NCBI GenBank assembly: GCA_016218085.1
Contig: JACREY010000008.1
Location: forward strand, 372,001-436,000
Direction: 5' to 3'
Source of the DNA: Ignavibacteriota bacterium
GTDB taxonomy: Bacteria > Bacteroidota > Ignavibacteria > Tepidaquicellales > Tepidaquicellaceae
Length of the DNA stretch: 64,000 nucleotides
Below the pieces are notes generated by a model. The model saw nothing but the letters and a program-made list of their open reading frames with translations, was not told the DNA's origin and did not search any database. Shown in pieces: positions 8,913-17,735 of this stretch; the stretch's first letter is position 1, and each line of letters opens with the position of its first letter. A program made the translations under genes and the position numbers.

Positions 8913-8945
8913 CCGTTTTCAAAGAAATTTGAGAACGGTTTTTTT
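8913..8945 (+). terminator. Rho-independent terminator after the cDPG synthase-like gene
   Basis: CCGTTTTCAAA pairs with TTTGAGAACGG (one G-T wobble) around a short loop and is followed by seven T residues. It lies 88 bp past the stop codon at 8824. Confidence 0.85.
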
Positions 8946-9310
8946 GTTTCATAAGTCAGCGGAAACACCGGTCATTTTTAATAAAAATAAATAGCTGATA
9001 ATTCAACAAAAGCACTCAGAACAACGTTTCCGCGTTGTAATTTGCTGCAGTTTTGCTTTCCTCACTTATTATTTTCTGTTTATTTCAGTAGTTATACAGC
9101 GGTTAAAACTTAAAAAGTGTTGCAGAATCCGGAAACAAGAGCAATGCAAGATTTACTTTACATAATAATTGCACTTTCTTTCATTCTGAAGTGCATAAAT
9201 AGTGCAATTTTATTCGGATAAAATTGAGTTATTTAAAAGAACATATACCCATATTAATATATGGCTATTAAATTGAATTGTCAAGAGGATATTTTATATT
9301 TTGATTTGAT
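8946..9310. other. Non-coding stretch ahead of the repeat block
   Basis: No convincing gene. It contains small dyads such as CAACG...CGTTG near 9023 and GCACTT...AAGTGC near 9171, but nothing that matches a known RNA family by eye. A short ORF starting at 9261 runs into repeated DNA and is not credible. Confidence 0.5.
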
Positions 9311-9386
9311 TTTTTGCACTCCGGAGGAGTGGAATATTTATAGCACAGAATTCCTCTGCCTTGCGGCTCCGGAGGAGACGGATATA
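9311..9386 (+). repeat. Palindromic intergenic repeat, family 1, copy 1
   Basis: A unit of about 75 bp starting TTTTTGCACTCCGGAGGAGT, with the core palindrome GCACTCC...GGAGTG, then an AT-rich linker (AATATTTATAGCA) and a second palindrome CGGCTCCGGAGGAG. Two further copies lie at 9721-9796 and 10387-10461 in the same orientation. Differences between copies are point changes, so the family is moderately young. Confidence 0.85.
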
Positions 9387-9458
9387 AAATTATCATTATT
9401 TTTTTTTAAAATAAAAAATATAGTGAAATTATACTCACAAATGTATTGAAAAATAAAT

Positions 9459-9629
9459 TAGCCCCGGAGGGGCTGCCTGTTTGTAGATGATTTGATGTTT
9501 CTGAAAACAAAGCTCCGTAGGAGCGACCTATGATTATAATCTCATAAAACAATTGTTACAGGTCGCTCCTACGGAGCTTAGAAATTTTTTTCATTCATAT
9601 TCTACAAACAGTTCGCCCCTACGGGACTC
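9459..9629 (+). repeat. Nested inverted-repeat element, family 2, copy 1
   Basis: A unit of about 171 bp. It starts with the palindrome GCCCCGGAGGGGC, then has an outer inverted repeat CTGTTTGTAGA / TCTACAAACAG, and inside it a perfect 20-bp inverted repeat beginning AAGCTCCGTAGGAGCGACCT, whose loop is AT-rich. The other end carries CGCCCCTACGGGAC. Further copies are at 10129-10299 and 10468-10639. No ORF. The architecture resembles a MITE-like or large BIME-like element. Confidence 0.9.
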
Positions 9630-9720
9630 TTTTTTATTGAATATTATTGCTAGAGTTTTCTTGAAGAGCAGGGAGATTCGACGAGACGAGAAAAATTGTC
9701 AAACGAATATGTTGATTAGC

Positions 9721-9796
9721 TTTTTGCACTCCGAAGGAGTGCAATATTTATAGCATAGAATTTCCCTGCCTTGCGGCTCCGGAGGAGACGGATATG
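9721..9796 (+). repeat. Palindromic intergenic repeat, family 1, copy 2
   Basis: Second copy of the GCACTCCGAAGGAGTGC unit with the same AATATTTATAGCA linker and CGGCTCCGGAGGAGACGG second palindrome as the copy at 9311-9386. Here the first palindrome is perfect around a GAA loop. Confidence 0.85.
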
Positions 9797-9880
9797 ATTT
9801 TTTTGTAAACCGTTGAAACGGTTATGATTTCGATTGAAATTTTACCCATGGTTAAAACCGTGGGCTACATTTAAAAAACA
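9797..9880. repeat. Short hairpins ACCGTTGAAACGGT and CCATGGTTAAAACCGTGG
   Basis: Two small dyads stand in tandem: ACCGTT-GA-AACGGT at about 9817, and CCCATGGTT...ACCGTGGG at about 9845-9864. They are GC-rich hairpins in AT-rich DNA, of the same general style as the neighbouring repeats but with different sequences. Confidence 0.6.
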
Positions 9881-9932
9881 ATAAAAGCCCCTACGGAGCT
9901 CTTTTTTATTGAATATTATTGCGAGAGGGAGA

Positions 9933-10010
9933 CTATAATACTTTCACCCCTTCGGGGTTTGTATATTAGATTCAATTTTTTCTATAATATTTTCACCCCT
10001 TCAGGGTTTG
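9933..10010 (+). repeat. Two REP-like units with CTATAATA head
   Basis: Two units, 9933-9961 and 9982-10010, each consist of CTATAATA, a 4-6 nt spacer and a small hairpin (CACCCCTTCGGGGT, and CACCCCTTCAGGGT with one mismatch). The same head plus hairpin arrangement occurs five or more times around the transposase gene at 23308-23781, linking this block to that element. Confidence 0.75.
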
Positions 10011-10128
10011 CGGTTTTATAATTTTGCAGATTCTTCTTGAAGAACAAGGAGACTCATCGCGACATAAAAGAATATATATTAAGAGCTAAAAATAAAATAA
10101 ATATTTTCTAATTTATTATACAATAATT

Positions 10129-10299
10129 TAGCCCCGGAGGGGCTGCCTGTTTGTAGATGATTTGATGTTTCTGAAAATAAAGCTCCATAGGAGCGACCTG
10201 TGATTATAATCTCATAAAACAATTGTTACAGGTCGCTCTAACGGAGCTTAGAAATTATTTTCATTAATATTCTACAAACAGATCGCCCCTACAAGGCTT
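10129..10299 (+). repeat. Nested inverted-repeat element, family 2, copy 2
   Basis: Second copy of the 171-bp element, same orientation as 9459-9629. Outer arms CTGTTTGTAGA / TCTACAAACAG are intact. The inner arms carry independent changes (GCTCCATAGGAGC on the left, GCTCTAACGGAGC on the right), so the long inner stem is weakened in this copy. Confidence 0.88.
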
Positions 10300-10386
10300 A
10301 TATTTTTTATTTTTCCGAAAGTCCCTTTTAAGAGCAGGGAGATTCGACGAGACGAGAAAAATTGTCAAACGAATATTTTGATTATC

Positions 10387-10461
10387 TTTTTGCACTCCGA
10401 AGGAGTGCCATATTTATAGTACGGAATTCACCTACCCTGCGGCTCCGGAGGAGCCGGATAT
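10387..10461 (+). repeat. Palindromic intergenic repeat, family 1, copy 3
   Basis: Third copy of the GCACTCCGAAGGAGTGC unit; its second palindrome reads CGGCTCCGGAGGAGCCG, a more perfect dyad than in the other copies. A family-2 copy follows after 6 bp, and the same two families are also associated at 9311-9629. Confidence 0.85.
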
Positions 10462-10467
10462 TTCAAT

Positions 10468-10639
10468 TAGCCCCGGAGGGGCTGCCTGTTTGTAGATGAT
10501 TTGATGTTTCAGAAATTAAAGCTCCGTAGGAGCGACCTTTGATTATAATTTCATAAAAAATTGTTACAGGTCGCTCCTACGGAGCTTAGGAATTCTTTTT
10601 ATTTATTTTCTACAAACAGATCTCCCCTTCGGGGCTTAT
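10468..10639 (+). repeat. Nested inverted-repeat element, family 2, copy 3
   Basis: Third copy of the element of about 171 bp. The inner 20-bp inverted repeat (AAGCTCCGTAGGAGCGACCT and its complement) is again perfect, and the outer CTGTTTGTAGA arm is kept, with TCTACAAACAG on the far side. It ends 68 bp from the stop of valS. Confidence 0.9.
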
Positions 10640-10707
10640 CAATAAAAAAAGCGGCTCGACTGAACCGATTTTAATTGTACATTGTACATTTGAAATTGTA
10701 AATTGAG

Positions 10708-13329
10708 CTATATCAGCTTTTTCAGTTTCTCCAGCTTCGACACCGCATCTTCCCTCTTGGCTTTCTCTGCTTCTACCAGATTTGCAGGCGCTTTAGCAAC
10801 AAAACCCTGATTGGATAATTTCTTGTCGATTCCTGCTATATATTTTTCGAGGTTTTCTATTTCTTTTTTATACTTTTCTATTTGCTTTTCATTTATTTCA
10901 AACGGAATGTGAATTTCGAAATCCGCAAGGACCTTGCTGAGGTATTTATCGCCGTCGAGTTTCTTTATCTTATCCAGAGATTCAAGATTGCAGAGCTTGA
11001 AAATATATGCATTATATTCATCGAGAGTCTTTTCGGCTATTTCGCTCGAGCAGACTGCATAGACTTTGCATTTTTCGGAGAAAGAAATGTCATTTTCCGC
11101 TTTCAGATTTCTGATACCGCTTACTATTTCCTGGAAGATTTCGAATTTCTTTTCGCTCTCTTCGTTGATTTTCGATTTATCTATTCCGGGAAATTCAGAG
11201 AAAGACACGCTCTTCCCGTCCCTGTCGCCTTCGAGTATATGCCATATTTCTTCAGTCACGAAAGGAATCACAGGATGCAGTAGTTTTACAATGCTTTCAT
11301 AAATATGTAGAGCTTTCGTGATTATATTCTTTGCCGAATTCGGATATGTGTTAATCTTTACTTTTAAAATCTCAATATACCAATCGCAGAAGTCGCTCCA
11401 GACGAAATTATAAAGAGATTTTGTATAATCATTCAGCTTGTATTCGGAAAGATTTTTTTCAACTTCATCCAGCACGGTATTGAACCTGCTGTCTATCCAT
11501 TTATCGATAAAATCATCTTCGATTACTTCATCGCCAAATTCACCCGAAGTGAATATCTTTTCTTTATTCATCAAAAGGAACCTGCCCGCATTAAAAAGTT
11601 TCGTAACAAAATTTCTACCGATTTCTGTCTTTTCTTCATCGAAGAGCACATCATTCCCCAGCGGAGCGAGGTAAACCATTGTAAACCTGAGCGCATCGGT
11701 GCCGTATTTATCCATTACAACGAGCGGGTCGGGAGAATTTCCAAGCGTCTTGGACATCTTTCTGCCTTTTCCGTCCCTGACTATGGAATTGAAATACACT
11801 TCCTTGAAAGGAATCTGTTTCCTGTATTCCAACCCGGACATAATCATCCTTGCAACCCATAAAAATATGATATCGGCTGCTGTAGCGAGGAAATCAGTCG
11901 GATAGTAGTAATTTAATTCTTCATTTTTGTCCTCATCGGGCCTGTTTTCCCATCCGAAAACGCTAATCGGCCATAGCCAGGAAGAAAACCACGTATCGAG
12001 CACGTCGGGCTCCTGAAACCAGTTCTCTATGTCCGCCGGAGGCTTCACGTCACAGTAAATCTCGCCCGTATCCTTTTTATACCATATCGGAATCTGATGC
12101 CCCCACCAGAGCTGACGCGAAATGCACCAGTCCCTGATATTATCCATCCAGTGGAAATAAACTTTTGTGTATCTATCCGGGAAAAACTTCACTTTTCCGT
12201 CTTTTACGACCTGAATTGCGGGTTCTGCAAGCTTTTTCATAGAAACAAACCACTGGTCAGAAACCATCGGCTCTATTGTAGCACCTGATTTTGAGGCTAT
12301 CGATACGTTGTGCACATATTCGTCTTCTTTTATGAAAAATCCTTCTTCTTTGAGCTTTTTTACAGTCCTTTTACGGGTTTCATTCACGCCCATACCCTTA
12401 AATTCCAAACCGTATTCATTCAGTTTTGCATCTTTTGTGAGAATATTTATCTGCTCCAGATTGTGTTTTTTGCCAAGTTCAAAGTCATTCATATCGTGTG
12501 CAGGAGTAACTTTCAACGCACCCGTACCGAATTCCGTATCCACATACGAGTCAAATATAATAGGTAGTTTTTTGTTTACTATTGGCAGTATAACAAACTT
12601 ATTTTTAAGGTGATTATATCTTTCATCGGAAGGATTTACTGCCACAGCCGTATCGCCGTACATTGTCTCAGGTCTTGTAGTGGCAATCGTCAGAAACTCA
12701 TCCGAATCCGCAACTGGATACTTTACATAATACAGTTTGTCCTTCATTTCCTTGAACTCAATTTCATCATCACTCAAAGCCGTCATAGTAACCGGGTCCC
12801 AGTTTATAATCCTCTTTCCCTTATAAATCAAACCCTTCTTGTATAGGTCAACAAATACCTCTTTTACCGCCCTGGAAAGTCCATCATCCAGTGTAAACCT
12901 TTCTTTTGACCAGTCAACCGATACTCCGAGCTTTTTTAGCTGTTTTAAGATAATTCCGCCGTGTTTTTCCTTCCATTCCCAAACTTTTTTGGTAAATTCT
13001 TCCCTTCCGATTTCTTCTTTTTTTATTCCCTTTGCAGCAAGGTCTTTTTCAACCATAAGCTGTGTAGAAATTCCTGCGTGGTCGGTTCCGGGCACCCAGC
13101 ATACTTCAAAACCCTTCATCCGTTTCCATCTGCAATAGATATCCTGAATCGTATTGTTTAAAATATGCCCGATATGCAAAATTCCCGTAACATTCGGCGG
13201 AGGTATTACGACTGAGTACTTTTCTCTGTTTTTATTAACTGATGATTTGTAAACTTCATTATCTTCCCAAAAGCTCTGCCACTTTTGTTCGACATTCTTT
13301 ATATCATATTTATTCGGTATTTCTGCCAT
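10708..13329 (-). CDS. valS: Valyl-tRNA synthetase
   Basis: An 873-residue class Ia synthetase that charges tRNA-Val with valine. The HIGH motif lies at residues 52-55 (PPPNVTGILHIGHILN), KMSKS appears as GRKMSKTLGNSPDP in the catalytic core, and the CP1 editing domain includes TTRPETMYGDTAVAVNP. The C-terminal coiled-coil arm typical of ValRS is present (residues about 805-873, ending in AKREDAVSKLEKLKKLI). Length is usual for the enzyme. Its start overlaps the 3' end of the parA gene by 20 bp, so it is probably translated from the same transcript. It is the last gene before the repeat block. Confidence 0.97.
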   Translation of the reverse strand: MAEIPNKYDIKNVEQKWQSFWEDNEVYKSSVNKNREKYSVVIPPPNVTGILHIGHILNNTIQDIYCRWKRMKGFEVCWVPGTDHAGISTQLMVEKDLAAKGIKKEEIGREEFTKKVWEWKEKHGGIILKQLKKLGVSVDWSKERFTLDDGLSRAVKEVFVDLYKKGLIYKGKRIINWDPVTMTALSDDEIEFKEMKDKLYYVKYPVADSDEFLTIATTRPETMYGDTAVAVNPSDERYNHLKNKFVILPIVNKKLPIIFDSYVDTEFGTGALKVTPAHDMNDFELGKKHNLEQINILTKDAKLNEYGLEFKGMGVNETRKRTVKKLKEEGFFIKEDEYVHNVSIASKSGATIEPMVSDQWFVSMKKLAEPAIQVVKDGKVKFFPDRYTKVYFHWMDNIRDWCISRQLWWGHQIPIWYKKDTGEIYCDVKPPADIENWFQEPDVLDTWFSSWLWPISVFGWENRPDEDKNEELNYYYPTDFLATAADIIFLWVARMIMSGLEYRKQIPFKEVYFNSIVRDGKGRKMSKTLGNSPDPLVVMDKYGTDALRFTMVYLAPLGNDVLFDEEKTEIGRNFVTKLFNAGRFLLMNKEKIFTSGEFGDEVIEDDFIDKWIDSRFNTVLDEVEKNLSEYKLNDYTKSLYNFVWSDFCDWYIEILKVKINTYPNSAKNIITKALHIYESIVKLLHPVIPFVTEEIWHILEGDRDGKSVSFSEFPGIDKSKINEESEKKFEIFQEIVSGIRNLKAENDISFSEKCKVYAVCSSEIAEKTLDEYNAYIFKLCNLESLDKIKKLDGDKYLSKVLADFEIHIPFEINEKQIEKYKKEIENLEKYIAGIDKKLSNQGFVAKAPANLVEAEKAKREDAVSKLEKLKKLI

Positions 13330-14104
13330 TTAGAGAGTTGTTATTATTTTTTAGTATTAATTCGTGTGCAAGGTTCAAATATGCTATTGCTCCGAGTGAA
13401 TTTATTTTATATAAACAAAGCGGCTTGCCGTAAAATGTAGCTTCATTCAGCAGGTTGGAAGCCGGTATATTTGATTTCAAAAGATATTCACTGTACTTTA
13501 ATTTTAATTCCCTTTCCGATATTTCCGTTACTTTGGAATTCTTCTCGTACATTGTCATTATTATTCCTTCTACATCCAAATCAGGATTCGAAATTTCGTG
13601 TATCCAGGAAATGTATTGAAATAATTTATCCACCGCATCGAGCGATAAATGTCCGCATTTAACAGGAATCAAAACCGAATCGGATGCAGTCAAGGCATTC
13701 GTAGTAATTCCTCTTAAAACAGGCGGACAATCTATTATAATATAATCATATAAACTTCTTATTTCTTTCAGAGCATTCTTCAGTATTATCCTGTTCTCCG
13801 ATGACTTTGCAAATTTTTCATCCAGGGAAATTGAATTTATATTTGCCGGAACAAAATCAAGAAAATCCAAATCCGTTTTATGAATTGTGTACTGAATTGA
13901 CTTTGTAAAGCTGAATATCTCGTATATACCGCCTTTAATTTTATCGGAAGTAAATCCAAGCGCAATAGCCGCCGAGCCAAACGGGTCAACATCAATAAGG
14001 AGTGTTTTCTTTTCTGCTACTGCAAGCGATGCCGCAAGATTCACAGCTGTCGTGGTTTTTCCGACTCCCCCCTTCGATATGCAGACTGAAATTATTTTTC
14101 CCAT
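13310..14104 (-). CDS. ParA-family ATPase
   Basis: A 264-residue MinD/ParA-type P-loop ATPase. The deviant Walker A motif (KGGVGKTTTAVNLAASLAVA) starts at residue 11, and the Walker A' region (LLIDVDPFGSAAIALGF) and Walker B (YIIIDCPPVL) follow. Such proteins position chromosomes, plasmids or large complexes in the cell. No ParB gene or parS site is seen nearby, and the gene lies between pyrC (1 bp gap) and valS (20-bp overlap), so it may be an orphan ParA rather than the chromosome-segregation pair. Confidence 0.85.
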   Translation of the reverse strand: MGKIISVCISKGGVGKTTTAVNLAASLAVAEKKTLLIDVDPFGSAAIALGFTSDKIKGGIYEIFSFTKSIQYTIHKTDLDFLDFVPANINSISLDEKFAKSSENRIILKNALKEIRSLYDYIIIDCPPVLRGITTNALTASDSVLIPVKCGHLSLDAVDKLFQYISWIHEISNPDLDVEGIIMTMYEKNSKVTEISERELKLKYSEYLLKSNIPASNLLNEATFYGKPLCLYKINSLGAIAYLNLAHELILKNNNNSLNGRNTE

Positions 14105-14105
14105 T

Positions 14106-15386
14106 TTATAATTTGCAATAATGAATTTTATTATTGTTTATTGCCGCAAACGGTTTACATTGCACTTTGTAACCGTTAAACGGAGTATTAAGGCTCTTTG
14201 TTAAAAATTTATTTTTATCAATTACCCATTCTTCATTCTCATTTAAAATTGTCAGGTTTGCCTTTTCGCCTTCTGCAATTTTTATTTCGGGTAATCCCAA
14301 TATCCTTCTCGGATTCGCCGACATCATATTTATCATTTTTTCAAAACTTATCACGCCTTCTTCCACAAGATATTTATAAGATAGTCCCACACACGTTTCC
14401 AGTCCGATTATCCCGAACGGCGCTTTTTCCATCCCTCTTGCTTTTTCTTCTTCTGTATGAGGTGCGTGGTCTGTGCAAATTACTTCGATTACATTTTCAC
14501 TTATTCCTTTTTTAATCTTCTCAATATCTTCTTTTGTTCTTAATGGAGGATTCATCTTTGCATTTGCTCCCTGCTTCTCGATCTCATTATCCGTAAGTAT
14601 AAAATGATGCGGACAGACTTCCGCAGTAATATAATTATTTTCTTTCTTTCCTTCTGCAATAATATCCACGCTTCCTTCGCAGGAAATATGCTGTACGTGA
14701 TATCTCGAATCCTTAATCTTCAGCGCATTTGCGACGTCCTTTTCTATCACTATTGTTTCGCTTTCAGAAGGTATTCCGGCAATTCCAAGCCTCCTCGATA
14801 CTTCTCCCTCATTCATCACGCCGTTTTTCATCAGCGCGTGGTCTTCGCAGTGCTGGAGTACGGGAATTTTTTTCTCAGCACTTACTTTAAGAATCTCTTT
14901 CATTATTTCTTCATCATTCACGGGACTGCCGTCATCTGTAAATGCTCTTATTCCTGATTTAATAAGTTCATCAATTCCCGAAACTAATTTTTTTCCTTCC
15001 CTGTCTTCGGTAATGCATCCCGAATAATAAACATCAACCAAGAAATCTTTTGCTTTCTCTTTCAAATCTTCAATTACTTCTTTTGAAGCCATCGGAGGTT
15101 TTGTATTTGGCATGCAAAGCACACCTGTAAACCCGCCGTTCATTGCCGCGTTGCTCCCGCTTACCAGGTCTTCTTTATGAGTCTGTCCCGGTTCCCTGAA
15201 ATGCACGTGCATATCGAAAAGACCCGGAACGCTGGTAAGATTTTTTCCGTCTATTACTTCGGCATCATTTACATTTAAATCTTTTCCAATTTTTTCAATA
15301 ATACCATCGCGGATATATAAATCAAATCTTGCATTAATTTTATCACCCGGAGATACTATCAGGATATTTTTAAATAGGAGATTCAT
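14106..15386 (-). CDS. pyrC: Dihydroorotase
   Basis: A 426-residue class I dihydroorotase, third enzyme of pyrimidine synthesis, which cyclises carbamoyl-aspartate to dihydroorotate. The metal site DMHVHFREPGQTHKEDL is near residue 60. HCEDHALM, HVQHISCEGS and ICTDHAPHTEEEK give the further His and Asp ligands expected of the amidohydrolase fold. Length matches the family. The parA gene begins 1 bp after its stop. The upstream neighbour, 9 bp from the start codon, is tRNA-Val, which ends at 15396 on the same strand, so the operon may be read through from the tRNA promoter. Confidence 0.95.
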   Translation of the reverse strand: MNLLFKNILIVSPGDKINARFDLYIRDGIIEKIGKDLNVNDAEVIDGKNLTSVPGLFDMHVHFREPGQTHKEDLVSGSNAAMNGGFTGVLCMPNTKPPMASKEVIEDLKEKAKDFLVDVYYSGCITEDREGKKLVSGIDELIKSGIRAFTDDGSPVNDEEIMKEILKVSAEKKIPVLQHCEDHALMKNGVMNEGEVSRRLGIAGIPSESETIVIEKDVANALKIKDSRYHVQHISCEGSVDIIAEGKKENNYITAEVCPHHFILTDNEIEKQGANAKMNPPLRTKEDIEKIKKGISENVIEVICTDHAPHTEEEKARGMEKAPFGIIGLETCVGLSYKYLVEEGVISFEKMINMMSANPRRILGLPEIKIAEGEKANLTILNENEEWVIDKNKFLTKSLNTPFNGYKVQCKPFAAINNNKIHYCKL

Positions 15387-15395
15387 CGATTTTTG

Positions 15396-15470
15396 TGGGC
15401 AATACTGGACTCGAACCAGTGACCTCTTCCGTGTGAAGGAAGCGCGCTAACCAAACTGTGCCAATTGCCC
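15396..15470 (-). tRNA. tRNA-Val (anticodon CAC)
   Basis: A complete 75-nt cloverleaf on the minus strand. Acceptor arms GGGCAAT / ATTGCCC pair perfectly, the anticodon stem is CTTCC / GGAAG around the loop TTCACAC, giving anticodon CAC for valine GUG codons. The T arm (ACTGG TTCGAGT CCAGT) is canonical. The discriminator is A and CCA is not encoded. It lies 9 bp upstream of pyrC. Confidence 0.95.
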
Positions 15471-15594
15471 ATTATGTTACAAAGTTAATCAATTTTCAAA
15501 TTAACTTAAATGTAAAGTTTGTTCTTATTATTTCAAAAATAATCTGTTATTTCTGTTTCTTTCTGCTCTTTCTGTTTGCAATGTCTTCCGAAAA

Positions 15595-16362
15595 TCACCC
15601 AATCAGGAAGTTCCAGAGCAGAGCATCGAGAATCAGAATCGTAGCCGCACAAATAACAAATGATTTAATTGTCGAAAGACCAACTCCCTGTGCACCGCCT
15701 TCAGTATGAAATCCAACGAAACAGCCTATTGTAGAAATTGAAAATCCGAAAAACAGCGCCTTGATTGCACCTGAATAAATGTCTTTATATTCGAGGGATT
15801 TTCTGAAACCGTTCATAAAAACTTCGCCCGACACATCGAGGAAGAGAACTGCAACCAAATAACATCCTAATATTGCAATTGCACTTGCATAAATTACAAG
15901 AACGGGCATCATAAGCGTAGTCGCAACGACTCTGGGCATTGCAAGATATCTTGCGGGATTTATTGCCATAGATTCCAAAGCATCTATCTGTTCGGTAACC
16001 TTCATCGTTCCGAGTTCTGCGGAGATAGACGCTCCCACCCTGCCTGCCAAAACTATAGCTGCAAGCACCGGACCAAGCTCGATTATGATTGCTTTTGGAG
16101 TTGCAGAACCAAGATAACTCAATGGCATAATTCCCCTTATCTGATATGCAACCTGCCAGGCAGAAACGGCACCTGTAAACAATCCGATTATCGAGACCAG
16201 TACAAATGAGTTCACTCCGATGTGAACCATCTGTTCTATTATCAGATTTCTGTCCTTGAAGACTCTCGGAAGACTTTTAATTACATTGAAGAACAGTATA
16301 GCATAATTCTGCACATCTTCAAAAAAAGTATAAGTCTTTTTTTCTATTAAATTCAAAATCAT
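15595..16362 (-). CDS. MlaE-family ABC transporter permease
   Basis: A 255-residue integral membrane protein of the MlaE/YrbE family, the permease of phospholipid or lipid transport ABC systems (Mla, Mce-type). The signature stretch IIELGPVLAAIVLAGRVGAS and AELGTMKVTEQIDALESM is diagnostic. Five to six hydrophobic segments are visible. Its start overlaps the stop of the CorC-like gene by 4 bp (ATGA), suggesting coupling. No MlaF ATPase or MlaD/MCE gene is adjacent in this window, so its partners must be encoded elsewhere. Confidence 0.92.
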   Translation of the reverse strand: MILNLIEKKTYTFFEDVQNYAILFFNVIKSLPRVFKDRNLIIEQMVHIGVNSFVLVSIIGLFTGAVSAWQVAYQIRGIMPLSYLGSATPKAIIIELGPVLAAIVLAGRVGASISAELGTMKVTEQIDALESMAINPARYLAMPRVVATTLMMPVLVIYASAIAILGCYLVAVLFLDVSGEVFMNGFRKSLEYKDIYSGAIKALFFGFSISTIGCFVGFHTEGGAQGVGLSTIKSFVICAATILILDALLWNFLIG

Positions 16363-17672
16363 AAAACCATCCTTTGTATTTTAACCTGTAAAAGTGTATT
16401 GCCTGCTTTTTTCATTACAGTGAAAATTAAATCTTTATAATCAATTCTTTCGTAAATTTCGGGTATATGTCCTGTTACCATCTGAAGAAAACCGCTTAGA
16501 GTCAGGTACTCATCTGGATTTTCGGGAATGTCGCTTTTGAATTTCCTGTTAAACTCTTCAATCTGTATTTCAGGATTTACCAGGTAAATTCCAAGCTTGT
16601 CTTTCGCGATATCCCTTGTTTCGGTATCATATTCATCCTCGATTTCACCCACAATTTCTTCAATAATATCTTCAAGCGTTACCAACCCTTCCACTCCTCC
16701 GTGCTCGTTTACAACTATTCCCAGATGCACATGCTTTCTCTGAAACTCTTTCAGTAACTCGCCGATATGCTTCGTTTCAGGTATAAAATTCGCAGGCCTT
16801 AAAATATCCTGAAGCAGAATCAGTTCCCTGTGCTCTGCGGCGCTGATTAAGTCTTTCGAATAAAGCACTCCGATAATATTATCGATGGTTTCTTTGTAAA
16901 CGGGAATTCTGGAATATCCTTCCTCAATTATCGTCTGCAGAATTTTTTCTCTCTGGTCATCTATGTCTATTGCAACTAATTTATTCCGCGGTACCATGAT
17001 GTCTTTCGCAGTCTTGTCATTGAAATCAAAAATTTTTTCGATAAGCTGATGCTCCGTGGAATCAATCACACCTGTTTTCCTGCCCTCATCAATCAGGAAA
17101 CGTATCTCTTCTTCGGAATGAGTCATCTCGTCCTTTGTTACAGGCTCAATTCCGATTAATTTTAGAAATCCGTTTGCACTGACATTAAAAGACCAGATAA
17201 GAGGCTTGAATATTTTATTGAACATTATCAAAGGAATTGCAAGCCATAAGGATACTGTCTTCGGATATTTTATTGCTATTGATTTCGGAATTAATTCTCC
17301 GAATGTAACGGCAAGGTATGTTGCTATTAATATTCCTATTAGAAGAGAAAGATTGTGAACATAAGGGAAATTAATATCGAAGTAACTAAAAATCGGACCA
17401 ATTATTTTATCTGAAATCAGTCCTTCGAAAAGCCACCCTAAAATTAAACTGACTACCGTAATACCCAATTGGGCTGCGGATATGTACCAGTCTATGTGCT
17501 CTTTAATTTCTTTTACTTTCTTCGCCTTTTTATTGCCTTCCTCTATCAGCGGCTCGAGTTCGGAATTCCTTACTCTTATAATGGAAAATTCCATCGCAAC
17601 AAAAATTGCGCTCAGGAATATCAATACCACGACTATTATTACTTCAAAAAATATATTCTGTATTTGCTGCAT
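16359..17672 (-). CDS. CNNM/CorC-type (hemolysin C family) membrane protein
   Basis: A 437-residue protein with the domain order DUF21/CNNM transmembrane domain (about residues 8-190, four hydrophobic helices), two CBS domains (about 205-330, around IMVPRNKLVAIDID and GVLYSKDLISA) and the CorC_HlyC domain at the C-terminus (about 345-430). Proteins of this family are linked to magnesium or cobalt efflux and ion homeostasis at the inner membrane; the name hemolysin is historical. It overlaps the MlaE gene by 4 bp. Confidence 0.92.
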   Translation of the reverse strand: MQQIQNIFFEVIIVVVLIFLSAIFVAMEFSIIRVRNSELEPLIEEGNKKAKKVKEIKEHIDWYISAAQLGITVVSLILGWLFEGLISDKIIGPIFSYFDINFPYVHNLSLLIGILIATYLAVTFGELIPKSIAIKYPKTVSLWLAIPLIMFNKIFKPLIWSFNVSANGFLKLIGIEPVTKDEMTHSEEEIRFLIDEGRKTGVIDSTEHQLIEKIFDFNDKTAKDIMVPRNKLVAIDIDDQREKILQTIIEEGYSRIPVYKETIDNIIGVLYSKDLISAAEHRELILLQDILRPANFIPETKHIGELLKEFQRKHVHLGIVVNEHGGVEGLVTLEDIIEEIVGEIEDEYDTETRDIAKDKLGIYLVNPEIQIEEFNRKFKSDIPENPDEYLTLSGFLQMVTGHIPEIYERIDYKDLIFTVMKKAGNTLLQVKIQRMVL

Positions 17673-17735
17673 AATATCATATAAAATAAGATACTTAAAA
17701 CGAAAAATATCTTCAATCTAAATTGCTGAATTCTG

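Noticed and set aside
9261-9753. Two short ORFs in the palindromic repeat block
   Set aside because: Both run through repeat units and have no family features.
9300-10640. Possible CRISPR array in the repeat block
   Set aside because: Repeats are of several sizes, strongly palindromic, not evenly spaced, and no cas genes are in the window.
15595-17672. An Mla lipid-transport operon
   Set aside because: Only the MlaE-type permease is present; no ATPase or MCE-domain gene is next to it.
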